NCBI GenBank assembly: GCA_001777575.1
Contig: MFEL01000009.1
Location: 1 to 33,165, forward strand
DNA length: 33,165 nt
DNA from: Candidatus Doudnabacteria bacterium RIFCSPHIGHO2_01_FULL_46_24
GTDB taxonomy: Bacteria > Patescibacteriota > Doudnabacteria > UBA920 > O2-02-FULL-48-8
Reading direction: 5' to 3'
Part shown: piece by piece, positions 13,433 to 20,654 of the stretch
Numbering within the stretch: position 1 is the stretch's first letter
Layout of the letters: each line of letters starts with the position of its first letter
The notes under the pieces: generated by a model
What the model saw: only the letters and a program-made list of their open reading frames with translations
Database searches by the model: none
What the model was told of the DNA's origin: nothing
Translations under genes and position numbers: made by a program

Positions 13433-14626
13433 ATGGCCAAAAAGAAATCTAAAAAATCTCCCAAAAAACGTACCAAGAAAGCTTCGACCAAAAAACCGAA
13501 GGCAGCGGCAAAGCCAAAAGCGCCTCCGAAGCCTGTTTTTGACTGGGATAGAGCAGTTTCGATTCTGGTGCATCGGGCCGTCGCCCGCGGTTTTCTGACC
13601 GAGGCTGAAATCATCCATACCTTGCCGGACTTGGAAGACAATATTCCGGTTCTGGAGCAGCTTTTGGACAAACTGGAGGCTCGCGGCATAGAGGTCGTGG
13701 AGCAGGAAATGGCTTCCATCTGGCAGCAGGCAGCCGAAGCCGCGCGCGTTAAGACTAAGAAAGAAGAACAGATGGCCGAGTCTTACGATTTGGGTGACAT
13801 TTACGACGACTCGATCCAGATGTATTTGCGCGAAATCGGCAAACAATCGCTGCTCAAAGGCCCGGAAGAAGTTGAGCTGGCCAAGCGCATCAACAAGGGC
13901 GATGAAGTCGCCCGCAAGAGATTAATTGAGGCCAACCTCCGCCTGGTCGTGTCCATCGCCAAAAAATATATGGGCCGCAACCTGGGCCTCCTGGATTTGA
14001 TCCAGGAAGGCAACCTCGGTCTTTTTCGCGCCGTGGAAAAATTCGACTGGCGCAAAGGCTATAAATTTTCCACTTATGCCACGTGGTGGATTAGACAAGC
14101 CATCACCCGCGCGCTGGCTGACCAGTCGCGCACCATCCGCATTCCCGTGCATATGGTCGAGACTTTGAACAAATACGCCCAGGCCGAGCGCCAGCTGGTC
14201 CAGGATTTGGGCCGTGAGCCGCTGCCCGAGGAGATCGCCTCGGAAATGGGGATCGAGGTGACTAAGGTTTACCAGCTCAAGAAAATTTCCCAGGAAACCG
14301 TGTCCATAGACACGCCGGTGGGGGACAGTGACGAAGAAGATTCTTACCTTGGCGATTTTATCGAAGATCCGGATTCAGTGACTCCGGCCGAAACCGCGGG
14401 CCGGCAGATTTTGCGCGAATATGTCCAGACCATCATGAAGGATTTGGATCCGCGCGAGCAAAAGATTCTCAAGATGCGTTTTGGCCTGGAGGACGGTGTG
14501 ACCCACACGCTGGAAGAAGTCGGCAAGGAATTCGGCGTGACGCGCGAGCGCATCCGCCAGATCGAAGCCAAGGCCCTTGAGCGCATCAAGGAGCATTATA
14601 GTATTTCTAAGTTGAGGGACTACTAA
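13433..14626 (+). CDS. rpoD: RNA polymerase primary sigma factor RpoD
   Basis: A 397-residue housekeeping sigma factor. A Lys/Ala-rich N-terminal tail (about 35 residues) and region 1.1-like part come first, then region 1.2 ([11 protein letters not shown]), region 2 ([39 protein letters not shown]), region 3, and region 4 ([32 protein letters not shown]). It directs RNA polymerase to promoters of the TTGACA/TATAAT type, which are plentiful in the window. The next gene begins two bases after its stop. Confidence 0.97.
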   Translation: MAKKKSKKSPKKRTKKASTKKPKAAAKPKAPPKPVFDWDRAVSILVHRAVARGFLTEAEIIHTLPDLEDNIPVLEQLLDKLEARGIEVVEQEMASIWQQAAEAARVKTKKEEQMAESYDLGDIYDDSIQMYLREIGKQSLLKGPEEVELAKRINKGDEVARKRLIEANLRLVVSIAKKYMGRNLGLLDLIQEGNLGLFRAVEKFDWRKGYKFSTYATWWIRQAITRALADQSRTIRIPVHMVETLNKYAQAERQLVQDLGREPLPEEIASEMGIEVTKVYQLKKISQETVSIDTPVGDSDEEDSYLGDFIEDPDSVTPAETAGRQILREYVQTIMKDLDPREQKILKMRFGLEDGVTHTLEEVGKEFGVTRERIRQIEAKALERIKEHYSISKLRDY

Positions 14627-14627
14627 A

Positions 14628-14933
14628 ATGGGTGAAGGTGAACCAAGGGATCCGAAAGTCGCTTCATTTGAAGCGGCCAAAACAAGGCGTTCAGAGGCGG
14701 AAACCGAGAAGCGGGCTGCGCTGTTGCGCAGAATGCATTTGATTGGAGAGCAGTTGACCATGCTTAAAAATCAAATCGACCGGCTGGAAGCGGATTTGGC
14801 GAATAGGAAGGATTCCCACGCCAACCTAACCGGGGAACTGCGGGCTGCTTTGGGCATGCTCGAATCAGAAGGTGTCATAGACGACGAGCGTATCAAGAGT
14901 TTTCTGGAACGAACAGAGGAACTGGAGAAATAA
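14628..14933 (+). CDS. Hypothetical coiled-coil protein downstream of rpoD
   Basis: A 101-residue charged protein. Residues about 25-65 form a clear heptad coiled coil (LLRRMHLIGEQLTMLKNQIDRLEADLA), followed by a second helix ending in a short acidic tail. It begins two bases after the rpoD stop, so it is probably co-transcribed. No family is assigned. The position could suggest a regulator or structural helper of transcription, but this is only inference. Confidence 0.7.
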   Translation: MGEGEPRDPKVASFEAAKTRRSEAETEKRAALLRRMHLIGEQLTMLKNQIDRLEADLANRKDSHANLTGELRAALGMLESEGVIDDERIKSFLERTEELEK

Positions 14934-14997
14934 TTGATTGCTTTAGCTTGCCGCCCCTATTATTCTCCTTAACCCCTTTATTCCCCTTACTTCCTTT

Positions 14998-16806
14998 TCA
15001 CCCCTTTACCCCCATGGCCTTCCGTCTCTCCCGGGCTTTATCCAGCACCATTTTTCGGATCCGGATGTTTTGCGGGGTGACTTCCACCAGTTCGTCATCG
15101 CCAATGTATTCCAAGGCGTCTTCCAGATCCATGATTTGCGGGGCTTTGAAATGTTCATCCGAGCCTTCACCCTTGGAGCGCATGTTGGACAGCTGCTTGG
15201 TTTTGCAGACATTGACGTGGATATCTTCCGGCTTGGCGTTTTGGCCGACCACCTGCCCTTTGTAAACCGCAACGCCTGGACCGATAAACAAAGCGCCGCG
15301 GTCTTGCACGTTCAAAAGCCCGTACATGTTGCTCATGCCGCTTTCGTGCGCGACCAATGACCCCTGCTCGCGTTCATGCCAGTCGCCCGGGTCTTTTTGG
15401 TATTTGTAAAAAGTCGCGTTCATAATTCCCAATCCCTTGGTGTCAGTCAGAAATTCACTGCGATAGCCAAACAACCCGCGCGTGGGGATCACAAATTCCA
15501 GGGAGGTAGAACCATTGTGGCTATGCATATGCTGCAAAACTCCCTGGCGGGATCCGAGTCTTTGGATGACGATTCCGGCAAATTCATTCGGCACGGAAAT
15601 CGCAACCTGCTCAAAAGGCGTCATCTCCGCGCCGTCAATGGTTTTGTTGATGACTTGCGGGCGGGAAACTTGCAATTCGTATCCTTCGCGCCGCAGCCGT
15701 TCGATCAATATTGCCAAATGCAGTTCGCCCCGGCCTGAGACAGTCCACGCGTTCATCCCTGAATCCTCAATCTTAAGCGCCATGTCGGTTTCCAGTTCTT
15801 TGTATAACCGTTCCCGGATTTGCCTGCTGGTGCAGAATTTACCTTCCTTGCCGGCAAAAGGGGAGTCATTGATTTTGAATGTCATCTTGACCGTGGATTC
15901 TTCGATGTCCAAAAGCGGCAAGGCTTGCGGGCTTTCTACATCTGCAATAGTTTCGCCAATGAAAATGTCCGGGATTCCAGCTACCGCCGCAATGTCGCCA
16001 GCCAAAACCTGATCAGTCTCTATTCGATTCAGGCCTTGAAAGGTCATGACAGAAGTCAGCTTGTATTTTTTTTGCTCGCCTTGGCGGTTGATGTGCATTA
16101 CTTCCAAGCCAGTCTTGATTTGGCCGTTGACCACTCGGCCGATGGCAATCCGGCCCTTGAAGGTATCAGAGACAATGGAGCTGACGAGCATCTGAAGCGG
16201 TTTGGTGGGATTGCCCGAAGGCGCGGGGATGTGTTTGACGATGGCTTCAAAAATCGGGCTGATGTCTTTCATTTTGCTTAAATCCGGATCAAGGCCGGCC
16301 AAGCCTGATTTGGCAGAAGCGTAAACCACAGGGAAGTCAGCGGTGTGGTCATCCGCGCCCAATTCCAGAAACAAATCCAAAGTTTTGTGATGGGCTTTGT
16401 TGATGTCGGCATCGGGTTTGTCGATCTTGTTCATGACTACCACGATTTTATGCTTGGTCTCCAGCGCTTTCTTCAAAACAAATCGCGTTTGGGGCATGGG
16501 GCCTTCTTTGGCATCCACCAACAGCAGACAGCCGTCAGCCATTGATAACACCCGCTCAACCTCACCGCCGAAGTCAGCATGGCCAGGGGTGTCGATGATA
16601 TTTATCTTGGTTTCACCCCAGATCACGGCCGCGTTTTTGGAAAAAATTGTAATGCCGCGCTCGCGCTCCAACTCATTGGAATCCATAATCAAATCAGCTG
16701 CGGCAGATTTATCCAGCTTGGTTTTGGATTGTCTAAGCAGCGCGTCAACCAAGGTGGTTTTCCCATGGTCCACGTGCGCAATAATTGCGATGTTGCGTAT
16801 ATTCAT
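14998..16806 (-). CDS. typA: Translational GTPase TypA/BipA
   Basis: A 602-residue ribosome-associated GTPase involved in assembly of the large subunit and stress translation. Start ATG 16806 gives MNIRNIAIIAHVDHGKTTLV, with the P-loop at residues 10-17. Switch motifs follow: DTPGHADFGGEV, then NKIDKPDAD (NKxD). Domain II, the EF-G-like domains III and V (ETIADVESP..., TPFEQVAISVPNEFAG, RGLFGYRSEFLT) and the TypA C-terminal domain ending VTPQNIRIRKMVLDK are complete. A longer start at 16884 is rejected because it has no motif. A hairpin lies just upstream of the start. Confidence 0.97.
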   Translation of the reverse strand: MNIRNIAIIAHVDHGKTTLVDALLRQSKTKLDKSAAADLIMDSNELERERGITIFSKNAAVIWGETKINIIDTPGHADFGGEVERVLSMADGCLLLVDAKEGPMPQTRFVLKKALETKHKIVVVMNKIDKPDADINKAHHKTLDLFLELGADDHTADFPVVYASAKSGLAGLDPDLSKMKDISPIFEAIVKHIPAPSGNPTKPLQMLVSSIVSDTFKGRIAIGRVVNGQIKTGLEVMHINRQGEQKKYKLTSVMTFQGLNRIETDQVLAGDIAAVAGIPDIFIGETIADVESPQALPLLDIEESTVKMTFKINDSPFAGKEGKFCTSRQIRERLYKELETDMALKIEDSGMNAWTVSGRGELHLAILIERLRREGYELQVSRPQVINKTIDGAEMTPFEQVAISVPNEFAGIVIQRLGSRQGVLQHMHSHNGSTSLEFVIPTRGLFGYRSEFLTDTKGLGIMNATFYKYQKDPGDWHEREQGSLVAHESGMSNMYGLLNVQDRGALFIGPGVAVYKGQVVGQNAKPEDIHVNVCKTKQLSNMRSKGEGSDEHFKAPQIMDLEDALEYIGDDELVEVTPQNIRIRKMVLDKARERRKAMGVKG

Positions 16807-16824
16807 AGGTATAAGAATGAAAAT

Positions 16825-16851
16825 AAAAAAGCGCTTCACAAGCGATTTTTT
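16825..16851 (-). terminator. Hairpin in the typA leader, possible attenuator
   Basis: AAAAAAGCGCTT-CAC-AAGCGATTTTTT is symmetrical and could terminate in either direction. On the minus strand it ends in a T run about 20 bases before the typA start. Confidence 0.4.
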
Positions 16852-17252
16852 ATTTTGGCTTGCCATGAACCTGAGCGAACGCAAGTTCGCGAATAGTTTC
16901 TGGCTCGCAGACTGGTACCATCATAGACCATTGGCGGAATTATAGAAAGGCTGAATGGCAAGAACTTGTGCCTGCTTATGAGCTTACAATGCAGAACTTA
17001 AAGGAGCTGCTGGTGATCGCATGATAGTAAACAGAGCTGGCTTACAAAATTTATCGAACCGGAGGCCTTAGATGAACACGATCCCTCTTTTGGGTCGTGT
17101 TATTTTAGATTGCGAAATGGAGTTTTTATGAGATTTTGAAACTTGGTTTTTGATCTGGAATCGCAAGTGAAGGTTGCTAGAACTGCCATTCAAGTTCCAT
17201 ATGCTTTAACATTTAAGATATAAAATCAAAAACCACATAATGTGGTAATTAT
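16852..17252 (+). other. Non-coding stretch with a terminator hairpin; left edge of the A+T-rich region
   Basis: No convincing gene. Visible structures are GCGAAC-GCAA-GTTCGC (near 16877-16892), an inverted pair CTTGCCAT/ATGGCAAG (near 16859 and 16954), and a strong plus-strand terminator hairpin AACACGATCCC...GGGTCGTGTT at 17075-17101 with TATTTT behind. An unannotated RNA may end there. Composition changes to A+T-rich after it. Confidence 0.4.
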
Positions 17253-17510
17253 TTATAGCTGCTGTTTAAATTTTTCAACCAACTCATCTCCACCGATATA
17301 TTTAAGTTGTTTGACAATCTTATGTTGTAATCGGAGTTCATTATGCCGAGGAATCATTACAAATGGTCTGTGGTTCATCATTGTCTTTTCTTTATATGTG
17401 TCAGGGAAACAATATTTATCGTGTATCCCTCTTCGGTCATTGCAAAGGTAGAATCCAAGTTTGGTTAATGATCTAATACATTGTTTCCGATTAAAATTCC
17501 ATTCCCCCAT
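17253..17510 (-). CDS. hicA: HicA-like toxin
   Basis: An 85-residue protein. RPFVMIPRHNELRLQHKIVKQL matches the C-terminal HicA signature (IPRH.EL followed by an amphipathic helix), and the N-terminal KQCIRSLTKLGF with a following GIHDKYCFP holds the conserved His region. HicA toxins are dsRNA-binding-fold ribonucleases that cleave mRNA and are held inactive by HicB. It starts five bases after the HicB-like gene stop, so the pair is coupled, here with antitoxin first. It is slightly longer at the N-terminus than the usual 60 residues. Confidence 0.78.
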   Translation of the reverse strand: MGEWNFNRKQCIRSLTKLGFYLCNDRRGIHDKYCFPDTYKEKTMMNHRPFVMIPRHNELRLQHKIVKQLKYIGGDELVEKFKQQL

Positions 17511-17515
17511 AAAAA

Positions 17516-17851
17516 CTAAGCTGTTGCAGTTTTTAACTTTGCTTGATACTTAATGACGCCCAGTCCATCAACATTGAGTTGATCAAACACATAATCTGCT
17601 TTATATTTGGGAACGCCAAAATAAGTTAAAACTGCATCGTTAACCATATCAAGTAATTCTTGTTGACTACGTGCCTGGGTGAATAAACCAGGGTAATTTT
17701 TTATTTCAGCTACAAACCAACCATCTTTTGTAATTTCAATATCTAGTTGGATTGTTTCAGGAATATTATACGCACGTTTAATAACCATAGGATTATCCTG
17801 CGGGTATAAGGCACGAAATATTCTATTAAGCCTTGAGTGAGTATTTATCAT
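17516..17851 (-). CDS. hicB: HicB-like antitoxin
   Basis: Up to 111 residues. The partial RNase H-like HicB fold is visible in IQLDIEITKDGWFVAEIKNYPGLFTQARSQQELLDMVNDAV. Start uncertain: ATG 17851 gives the full frame, but ATG 17788 (MVIKRAYNIPE) has AGGA eight bases upstream and excludes an N-terminus overlapping a repeated ATCATGAT site. No clear DNA-binding domain is seen in the C-terminus. It would neutralise the adjacent HicA-like toxin and repress its own promoter. Confidence 0.75.
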   Translation of the reverse strand: MINTHSRLNRIFRALYPQDNPMVIKRAYNIPETIQLDIEITKDGWFVAEIKNYPGLFTQARSQQELLDMVNDAVLTYFGVPKYKADYVFDQLNVDGLGVIKYQAKLKTATA

Positions 17852-18012
17852 GATGGCGTGTAATGAAAATAAAAAACCAAAAGTTGAAAAACAATTGGAA
17901 TTTTAAACAATTTTATTTATCATGATTTGTTTTGTTTTTACGGGAGTTTAGTCTTGAGGACTTTCAACATTCTTTATAAATATATTATAGCATCTTTATT
18001 ATCTGGCGTCAA
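17842..18012 (-). promoter_or_regulatory. hicBA promoter with repeated ATCATGAT sites
   Basis: On the minus strand TTGACG (18012-18007), a 17-bp spacer and TATAAT (17989-17984) form a near-consensus promoter. Downstream, TATTTATCATGAT occurs twice, at 17842-17854 and 17915-17927, each with the palindrome ATCATGAT. These are candidate operators. Confidence 0.65.
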
Positions 18013-18033
18013 AAGCGGCGTTTTTAGCCGCCC
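18011..18033 (-). terminator. Terminator of the four-gene minus-strand cluster
   Basis: On the minus strand GGCGGC-TAAAAAC-GCCGC followed by TTTTG. It directly adjoins the hicBA -35. Confidence 0.65.
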
Positions 18034-18044
18034 TTATTGTTTTT

Positions 18045-18386
18045 CTATTTAGCTTTGTTACCGATTAATATTCCTGCAATAACTAAAGCCATAGCTGTTA
18101 CAATACTTTCACTACTTCTAAAAGTTTCTAGCCAATCTGGAGGATGTTTATAATTAAGAACAAAATTTCCTAAACTAGTTAATCCAAAGTATAAAATTAC
18201 AGTTCCCCAAATAGCAAGCAATAAATATATACGTAAATTTTTTGGCAACTCAACATCATTAAAGACTTTCATTATTAGAATAAACAACAAAACCTCAATA
18301 AAAAACCAATCTTTATGGTATGCGAATAAACTTAATAAGACTGCTATGCCAAGAACGCCTCCAAAGTTTTCTTTGAGCCAGGTCAT
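18045..18386 (-). CDS. Hypothetical multi-pass membrane protein
   Basis: 113 residues with four hydrophobic segments (GVLGIAVLLSLFAY, FIEVLLFILIM, IYLLLAIWGTVILYFGL, IVTAMALVIAGILIG). It starts within the stop of the upstream 55-residue gene (ATGA overlap) and is the last gene of a four-gene minus-strand cluster. No family is recognised. In an integrated element such genes may be holin-like, conjugation-related or exclusion proteins, but nothing seen decides between these. Confidence 0.7.
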   Translation of the reverse strand: MTWLKENFGGVLGIAVLLSLFAYHKDWFFIEVLLFILIMKVFNDVELPKNLRIYLLLAIWGTVILYFGLTSLGNFVLNYKHPPDWLETFRSSESIVTAMALVIAGILIGNKAK

Positions 18387-18550
18387 AAATTATATTTTTC
18401 CTCAATTCTACGCAATAACTTTTCTTGCCGTTTCATAAACCTCCTAAATTTCTTATCGTCTTTTTCCGGTCTATGCAGCCTGCCTTGAATAATAAAAACT
18501 GCCCCCGATATCGCAAGTAGTATAGAAAATAAGATTATTATTAGACCCAT
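18383..18550 (-). CDS. Hypothetical 55-residue single-TM protein
   Basis: The frame begins MGLIIILFSILLAISGAVF, a single TM helix, followed by a very basic tail (GRLHRPEKDDKKFRRFMKRQEKLLRRIEEKYNL). Its stop overlaps the start of the next gene (ATGA), and it begins three bases after the stop of the gene upstream, so it is tightly packed in the cluster. Its small size, inside-positive tail and phage/plasmid-like setting recall regulatory or lysis-related membrane peptides. No function is assigned. Confidence 0.7.
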   Translation of the reverse strand: MGLIIILFSILLAISGAVFIIQGRLHRPEKDDKKFRRFMKRQEKLLRRIEEKYNL

Positions 18551-18553
18551 GAA

Positions 18554-18769
18554 TTAGTGCCTGCCAGCTCTATATACGATAAAAGCTGTTGGTATAGATA
18601 TTATACCCCAAACCCAGCCAAGCAAGATAAAACTCGAAATGACCCCTACGATCAAGAATAGACCGCCGATCATGCCCAAAACCTGCGCCCATCTTTCATT
18701 GGGATAGGTATAAGTGTACACACAAAATATCGCTGAAATAATAGTTAAAAAATAAGGCCAGTATTTCAT
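18554..18769 (-). CDS. Hypothetical small membrane protein
   Basis: 71 residues with two to three TM segments (YFLTIISAIFCVYTY, VLGMIGGLFLIVGVISSFILLGWVWGI, IPTAFIVYRAG). It starts three bases after the stop of the coiled-coil gene upstream and is packed into the same minus-strand cluster. No family is recognised. Confidence 0.7.
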   Translation of the reverse strand: MKYWPYFLTIISAIFCVYTYTYPNERWAQVLGMIGGLFLIVGVISSFILLGWVWGIISIPTAFIVYRAGRH

Positions 18770-18772
18770 AAA

Positions 18773-19498
18773 TTAACTATTCAAACACGTTAAATACAAA
18801 CGATTGTAGCTTTGTTCCCCAGCTTTCTTCATTTGTTCTTTAGTCTGTTGAAGCATTAGATTTATTTCTCTTTTTTTCGCTTCGTACTGTGCTATTGCGC
18901 CATCATAAATATGGGCTGCGCGTTCTAATGATTCTAGATAGTCAGCCGGAGTTAGCCCGCCTGTTCCAGGCTGATTTAGCTCTGATTGGTAGTACTCATA
19001 ATTGGCGTCCTGTAAGCTTTTAATTTGAGCATCATATTTAGCAATAACATCCTTAGTTAGTGCTTCTGTTGCCAAATAAGCCTTGTTTAATTCTGTGTCC
19101 ACTTGAGCCCTTGCGGTTGCCTGGCATTGCGCGATCTTTAATGATGAATCTACTTGCGGTTTCGGGACAGGAACCTGAACCGGAGCGGCTACCGGCGGAG
19201 GAGCTTGAACAGGGGCAGGAGCAGGCGTGGGAGCTGGTGGAGGGATTGGCTGGTTCCGCACAACTGGAGCAGGTGTGGGTTTATTTTTTAATGCCTCAAT
19301 CTCTTTTTTCAGTTTTTCGATCTCTTGATCGGTATCATTACTAGCTTGATCCTCTACAACACCGGCCACCTGTGGCTCATTTTCTACCACCATAGGCAAA
19401 TCCGGTATAGGTGGTACATGCACTATGCCAACGGCTATAATCACACTAGCCACTACTGATACTACTTTTGTAAATATTGCTTGGAAAAAATTTAACAT
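18773..19498 (-). CDS. Secreted or anchored Pro-rich coiled-coil protein
   Basis: 241 residues. An N-terminal hydrophobic segment (VVSVVASVIIAVGIVHV) acts as signal or anchor. Next come an acidic stretch, a short coiled coil (DQEIEKLKKEIEALKNK), a Pro/Ala/Val-rich spacer (about residues 85-120) and a long C-terminal helical region (TRAQVDTELNKAYL..., ALTKDVIAKYDAQIKSLQD, EAKKREINLMLQQTKEQM). Two late Cys flank the helical region. It is the first gene of the minus-strand cluster. It looks like a surface stalk or spanin-like protein; no family is recognised. Confidence 0.75.
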   Translation of the reverse strand: MLNFFQAIFTKVVSVVASVIIAVGIVHVPPIPDLPMVVENEPQVAGVVEDQASNDTDQEIEKLKKEIEALKNKPTPAPVVRNQPIPPPAPTPAPAPVQAPPPVAAPVQVPVPKPQVDSSLKIAQCQATARAQVDTELNKAYLATEALTKDVIAKYDAQIKSLQDANYEYYQSELNQPGTGGLTPADYLESLERAAHIYDGAIAQYEAKKREINLMLQQTKEQMKKAGEQSYNRLYLTCLNS

Positions 19499-19575
19499 AT
19501 TTGAAGTTATTTAACACAAAGCCTGCCACCAGGTATATGGAGCTTGCGCCCCAAACGTATGGGTTTCCCCACACG

Positions 19576-19624
19576 ACCAGCAAAGGATTCCTGATGACAG
19601 GTTGTCTGTCCTTTGCTGGTTTTT
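19576..19624 (+). terminator. Strong plus-strand terminator without an obvious upstream gene
   Basis: ACCAGCAAAGGA (19576-19587) pairs perfectly with 19609-19620, with an inner CCTG-ATGA-CAGG hairpin, followed by TTTTT. It may end a short RNA antisense to the start of the minus-strand cluster. Confidence 0.7.
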
Positions 19625-19775
19625 CGCCATGCCTGAAGGCTTGAATACCCTCAAGTTTAGGCCTATTAAATTGTGCTTATATATCTACAAGTACTCTACT
19701 ATTATACTACACATAGTCTATAACATAAACTATGATATAAACTATAAATATTCTAAGAAAAAACGGAAAAAACCA

Positions 19776-19804
19776 TTGACACAAATTTTTGTGCAAAGTA
19801 TAAT
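19776..19804 (+). promoter_or_regulatory. Consensus promoter with overlapping dyad
   Basis: TTGACA (19776-19781), a 17-bp spacer, TATAAT (19799-19804): both hexamers perfect. The spacer begins with CACAAATTTTTGTG, a 6-bp-arm dyad that could be an operator. Confidence 0.88.
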
Positions 19805-19810
19805 TTAAAC

Positions 19811-20005
19811 ACAATTGAATAAACGAAACGACAAACGGGAACCACATTGAGGGTCTTCGCCTCATAACAACGGAAGGTGGTTTTCGCTAGATAAAATCTT
19901 CGATCGCGAAGTAAAATAACCTTTATAGGGCTGTCTAGGAAGTCGCAGAGATTGATAGTTATATATTAATTTTTTGCGTCTTCCCAGACAGCTCTTTTTG
20001 TTTTT
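19811..20005 (+). ncRNA. Putative ~195-nt noncoding RNA of the integrated element
   Basis: Bounded by the consensus promoter and a strong terminator (GGGCTGTCTAGGAAGTCGCA at 19928-19947 with its pairing arm at 19975-19994, then a double T run). Inside, AACCAC...GTGGTT encloses GAGGGTCTTCGCCTC, and CTTCGATCGCGAAG forms another hairpin. No start codon leads to a frame. It stands immediately upstream of the primase-helicase operon, so it could be a replication-control RNA or a leader with attenuation. Confidence 0.65.
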
Positions 20006-20037
20006 AAAATAGTTGTGCAACTAATGAATAATTAGAT

Positions 20038-20092
20038 CACGGAAATATTAAAACATCTTGGTTTATTTCCGTGAGCCAGGATGTTTTAATTT
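20038..20092 (+). promoter_or_regulatory. Interleaved inverted repeats before the 20093 start codon (bistable leader)
   Basis: Strand a CACGGAAAT (20038-20046), strand b (20047-20061, ATTAAAACATCTTGG), strand a' ATTTCCGTG (20065-20073), strand b' (20076-20090, CCAGGATGTTTTAAT), then TT and ATG. a/a' is 9 bp perfect; b/b' is 15 bp with one G.U. The connecting loops (0, 3 and 2 nt) are too short for a full pseudoknot, so the helices should compete. Confidence 0.75.
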
Positions 20093-20479
20093 ATGAAATA
20101 CAATTTAATAGTTAATTTAACCCCTCCCCGAAATTCAGTCTTGTGGATCGTAAGTCCTATTGATCAGCGGCTCATAATCCGGCCTTCGTGCAATATCGAG
20201 AGTTCTCTTATTTTTCCAGGAAAATTCCCTGATGACTACTACCTTTATAAAGACGTCGTGAAGATGGCTCAAATCATCCGGCAGACAAATTTCTATCCCA
20301 AAAACCATCATGCAATCAAAAGCATACGGCGCGCTTTATTTTTCTTTGGCGGAGGGGAGTATATGTGGCCTGGAAAAAATATCATGATTGATTATTGGGG
20401 CGATACGTCAAAATTTCCCAGATGCGTCAATCTTTTTGACGGAACTATTTTTCGTAAATTTTCGGATTTTATTATTTAA
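20093..20479 (+). CDS. Hypothetical protein, first gene of the replication operon
   Basis: 128 residues starting MKYNLIVNLTPPRNSVLWIV. Mixed alpha/beta, Trp/Tyr/Phe-rich C-terminal half (FFFGGGEYMWPGKNIMIDYWGD), no membrane segment or recognised motif. It sits directly behind the bistable leader and is followed by a 51-residue gene and a primase-helicase. It may be a replication initiator accessory or a regulator of the element; no family is assigned. Confidence 0.7.
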   Translation: MKYNLIVNLTPPRNSVLWIVSPIDQRLIIRPSCNIESSLIFPGKFPDDYYLYKDVVKMAQIIRQTNFYPKNHHAIKSIRRALFFFGGGEYMWPGKNIMIDYWGDTSKFPRCVNLFDGTIFRKFSDFII

Positions 20480-20498
20480 CGTCCATGTTTGGAATAAT

Positions 20499-20654
20499 AT
20501 GGTAAGCCAGAAGCTACTGAATGAGCTAGATCAAATTATGAAAGACGTGTACCAATTAACGCTGTCGCCTTATGACCTGTCTAACTTGGCTAATAGCTTG
20601 GTTGATTATTATGCAACATTAATTGAAGTTATAAAAAAAGATAACCATGAATGA
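20499..20654 (+). CDS. Hypothetical 51-residue protein
   Basis: Starts at ATG 20499 (MVSQKLLNELDQIMKDV) after TTGGA. The frame extends upstream to 20388, but that part overlaps the previous gene and has a different composition, so the shorter form is chosen. It is a helical, soluble protein ending IEVIKKDNHE and overlaps the start of the primase-helicase gene by eight bases, so it is translationally coupled. No family is recognised. Confidence 0.65.
   Translation: MVSQKLLNELDQIMKDVYQLTLSPYDLSNLANSLVDYYATLIEVIKKDNHE

Noticed and set aside
19602-19808. 68-codon ORF ahead of the consensus promoter
   Set aside because: It starts inside a terminator hairpin, crosses A+T-rich low-complexity sequence and ends inside the promoter. 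Not protein-like.
20038-20090. True H-type pseudoknot
   Set aside because: The strand order fits, but connecting loops of 0, 3 and 2 nt cannot span helices of 9 and 15 bp. Competing hairpins are the better reading.
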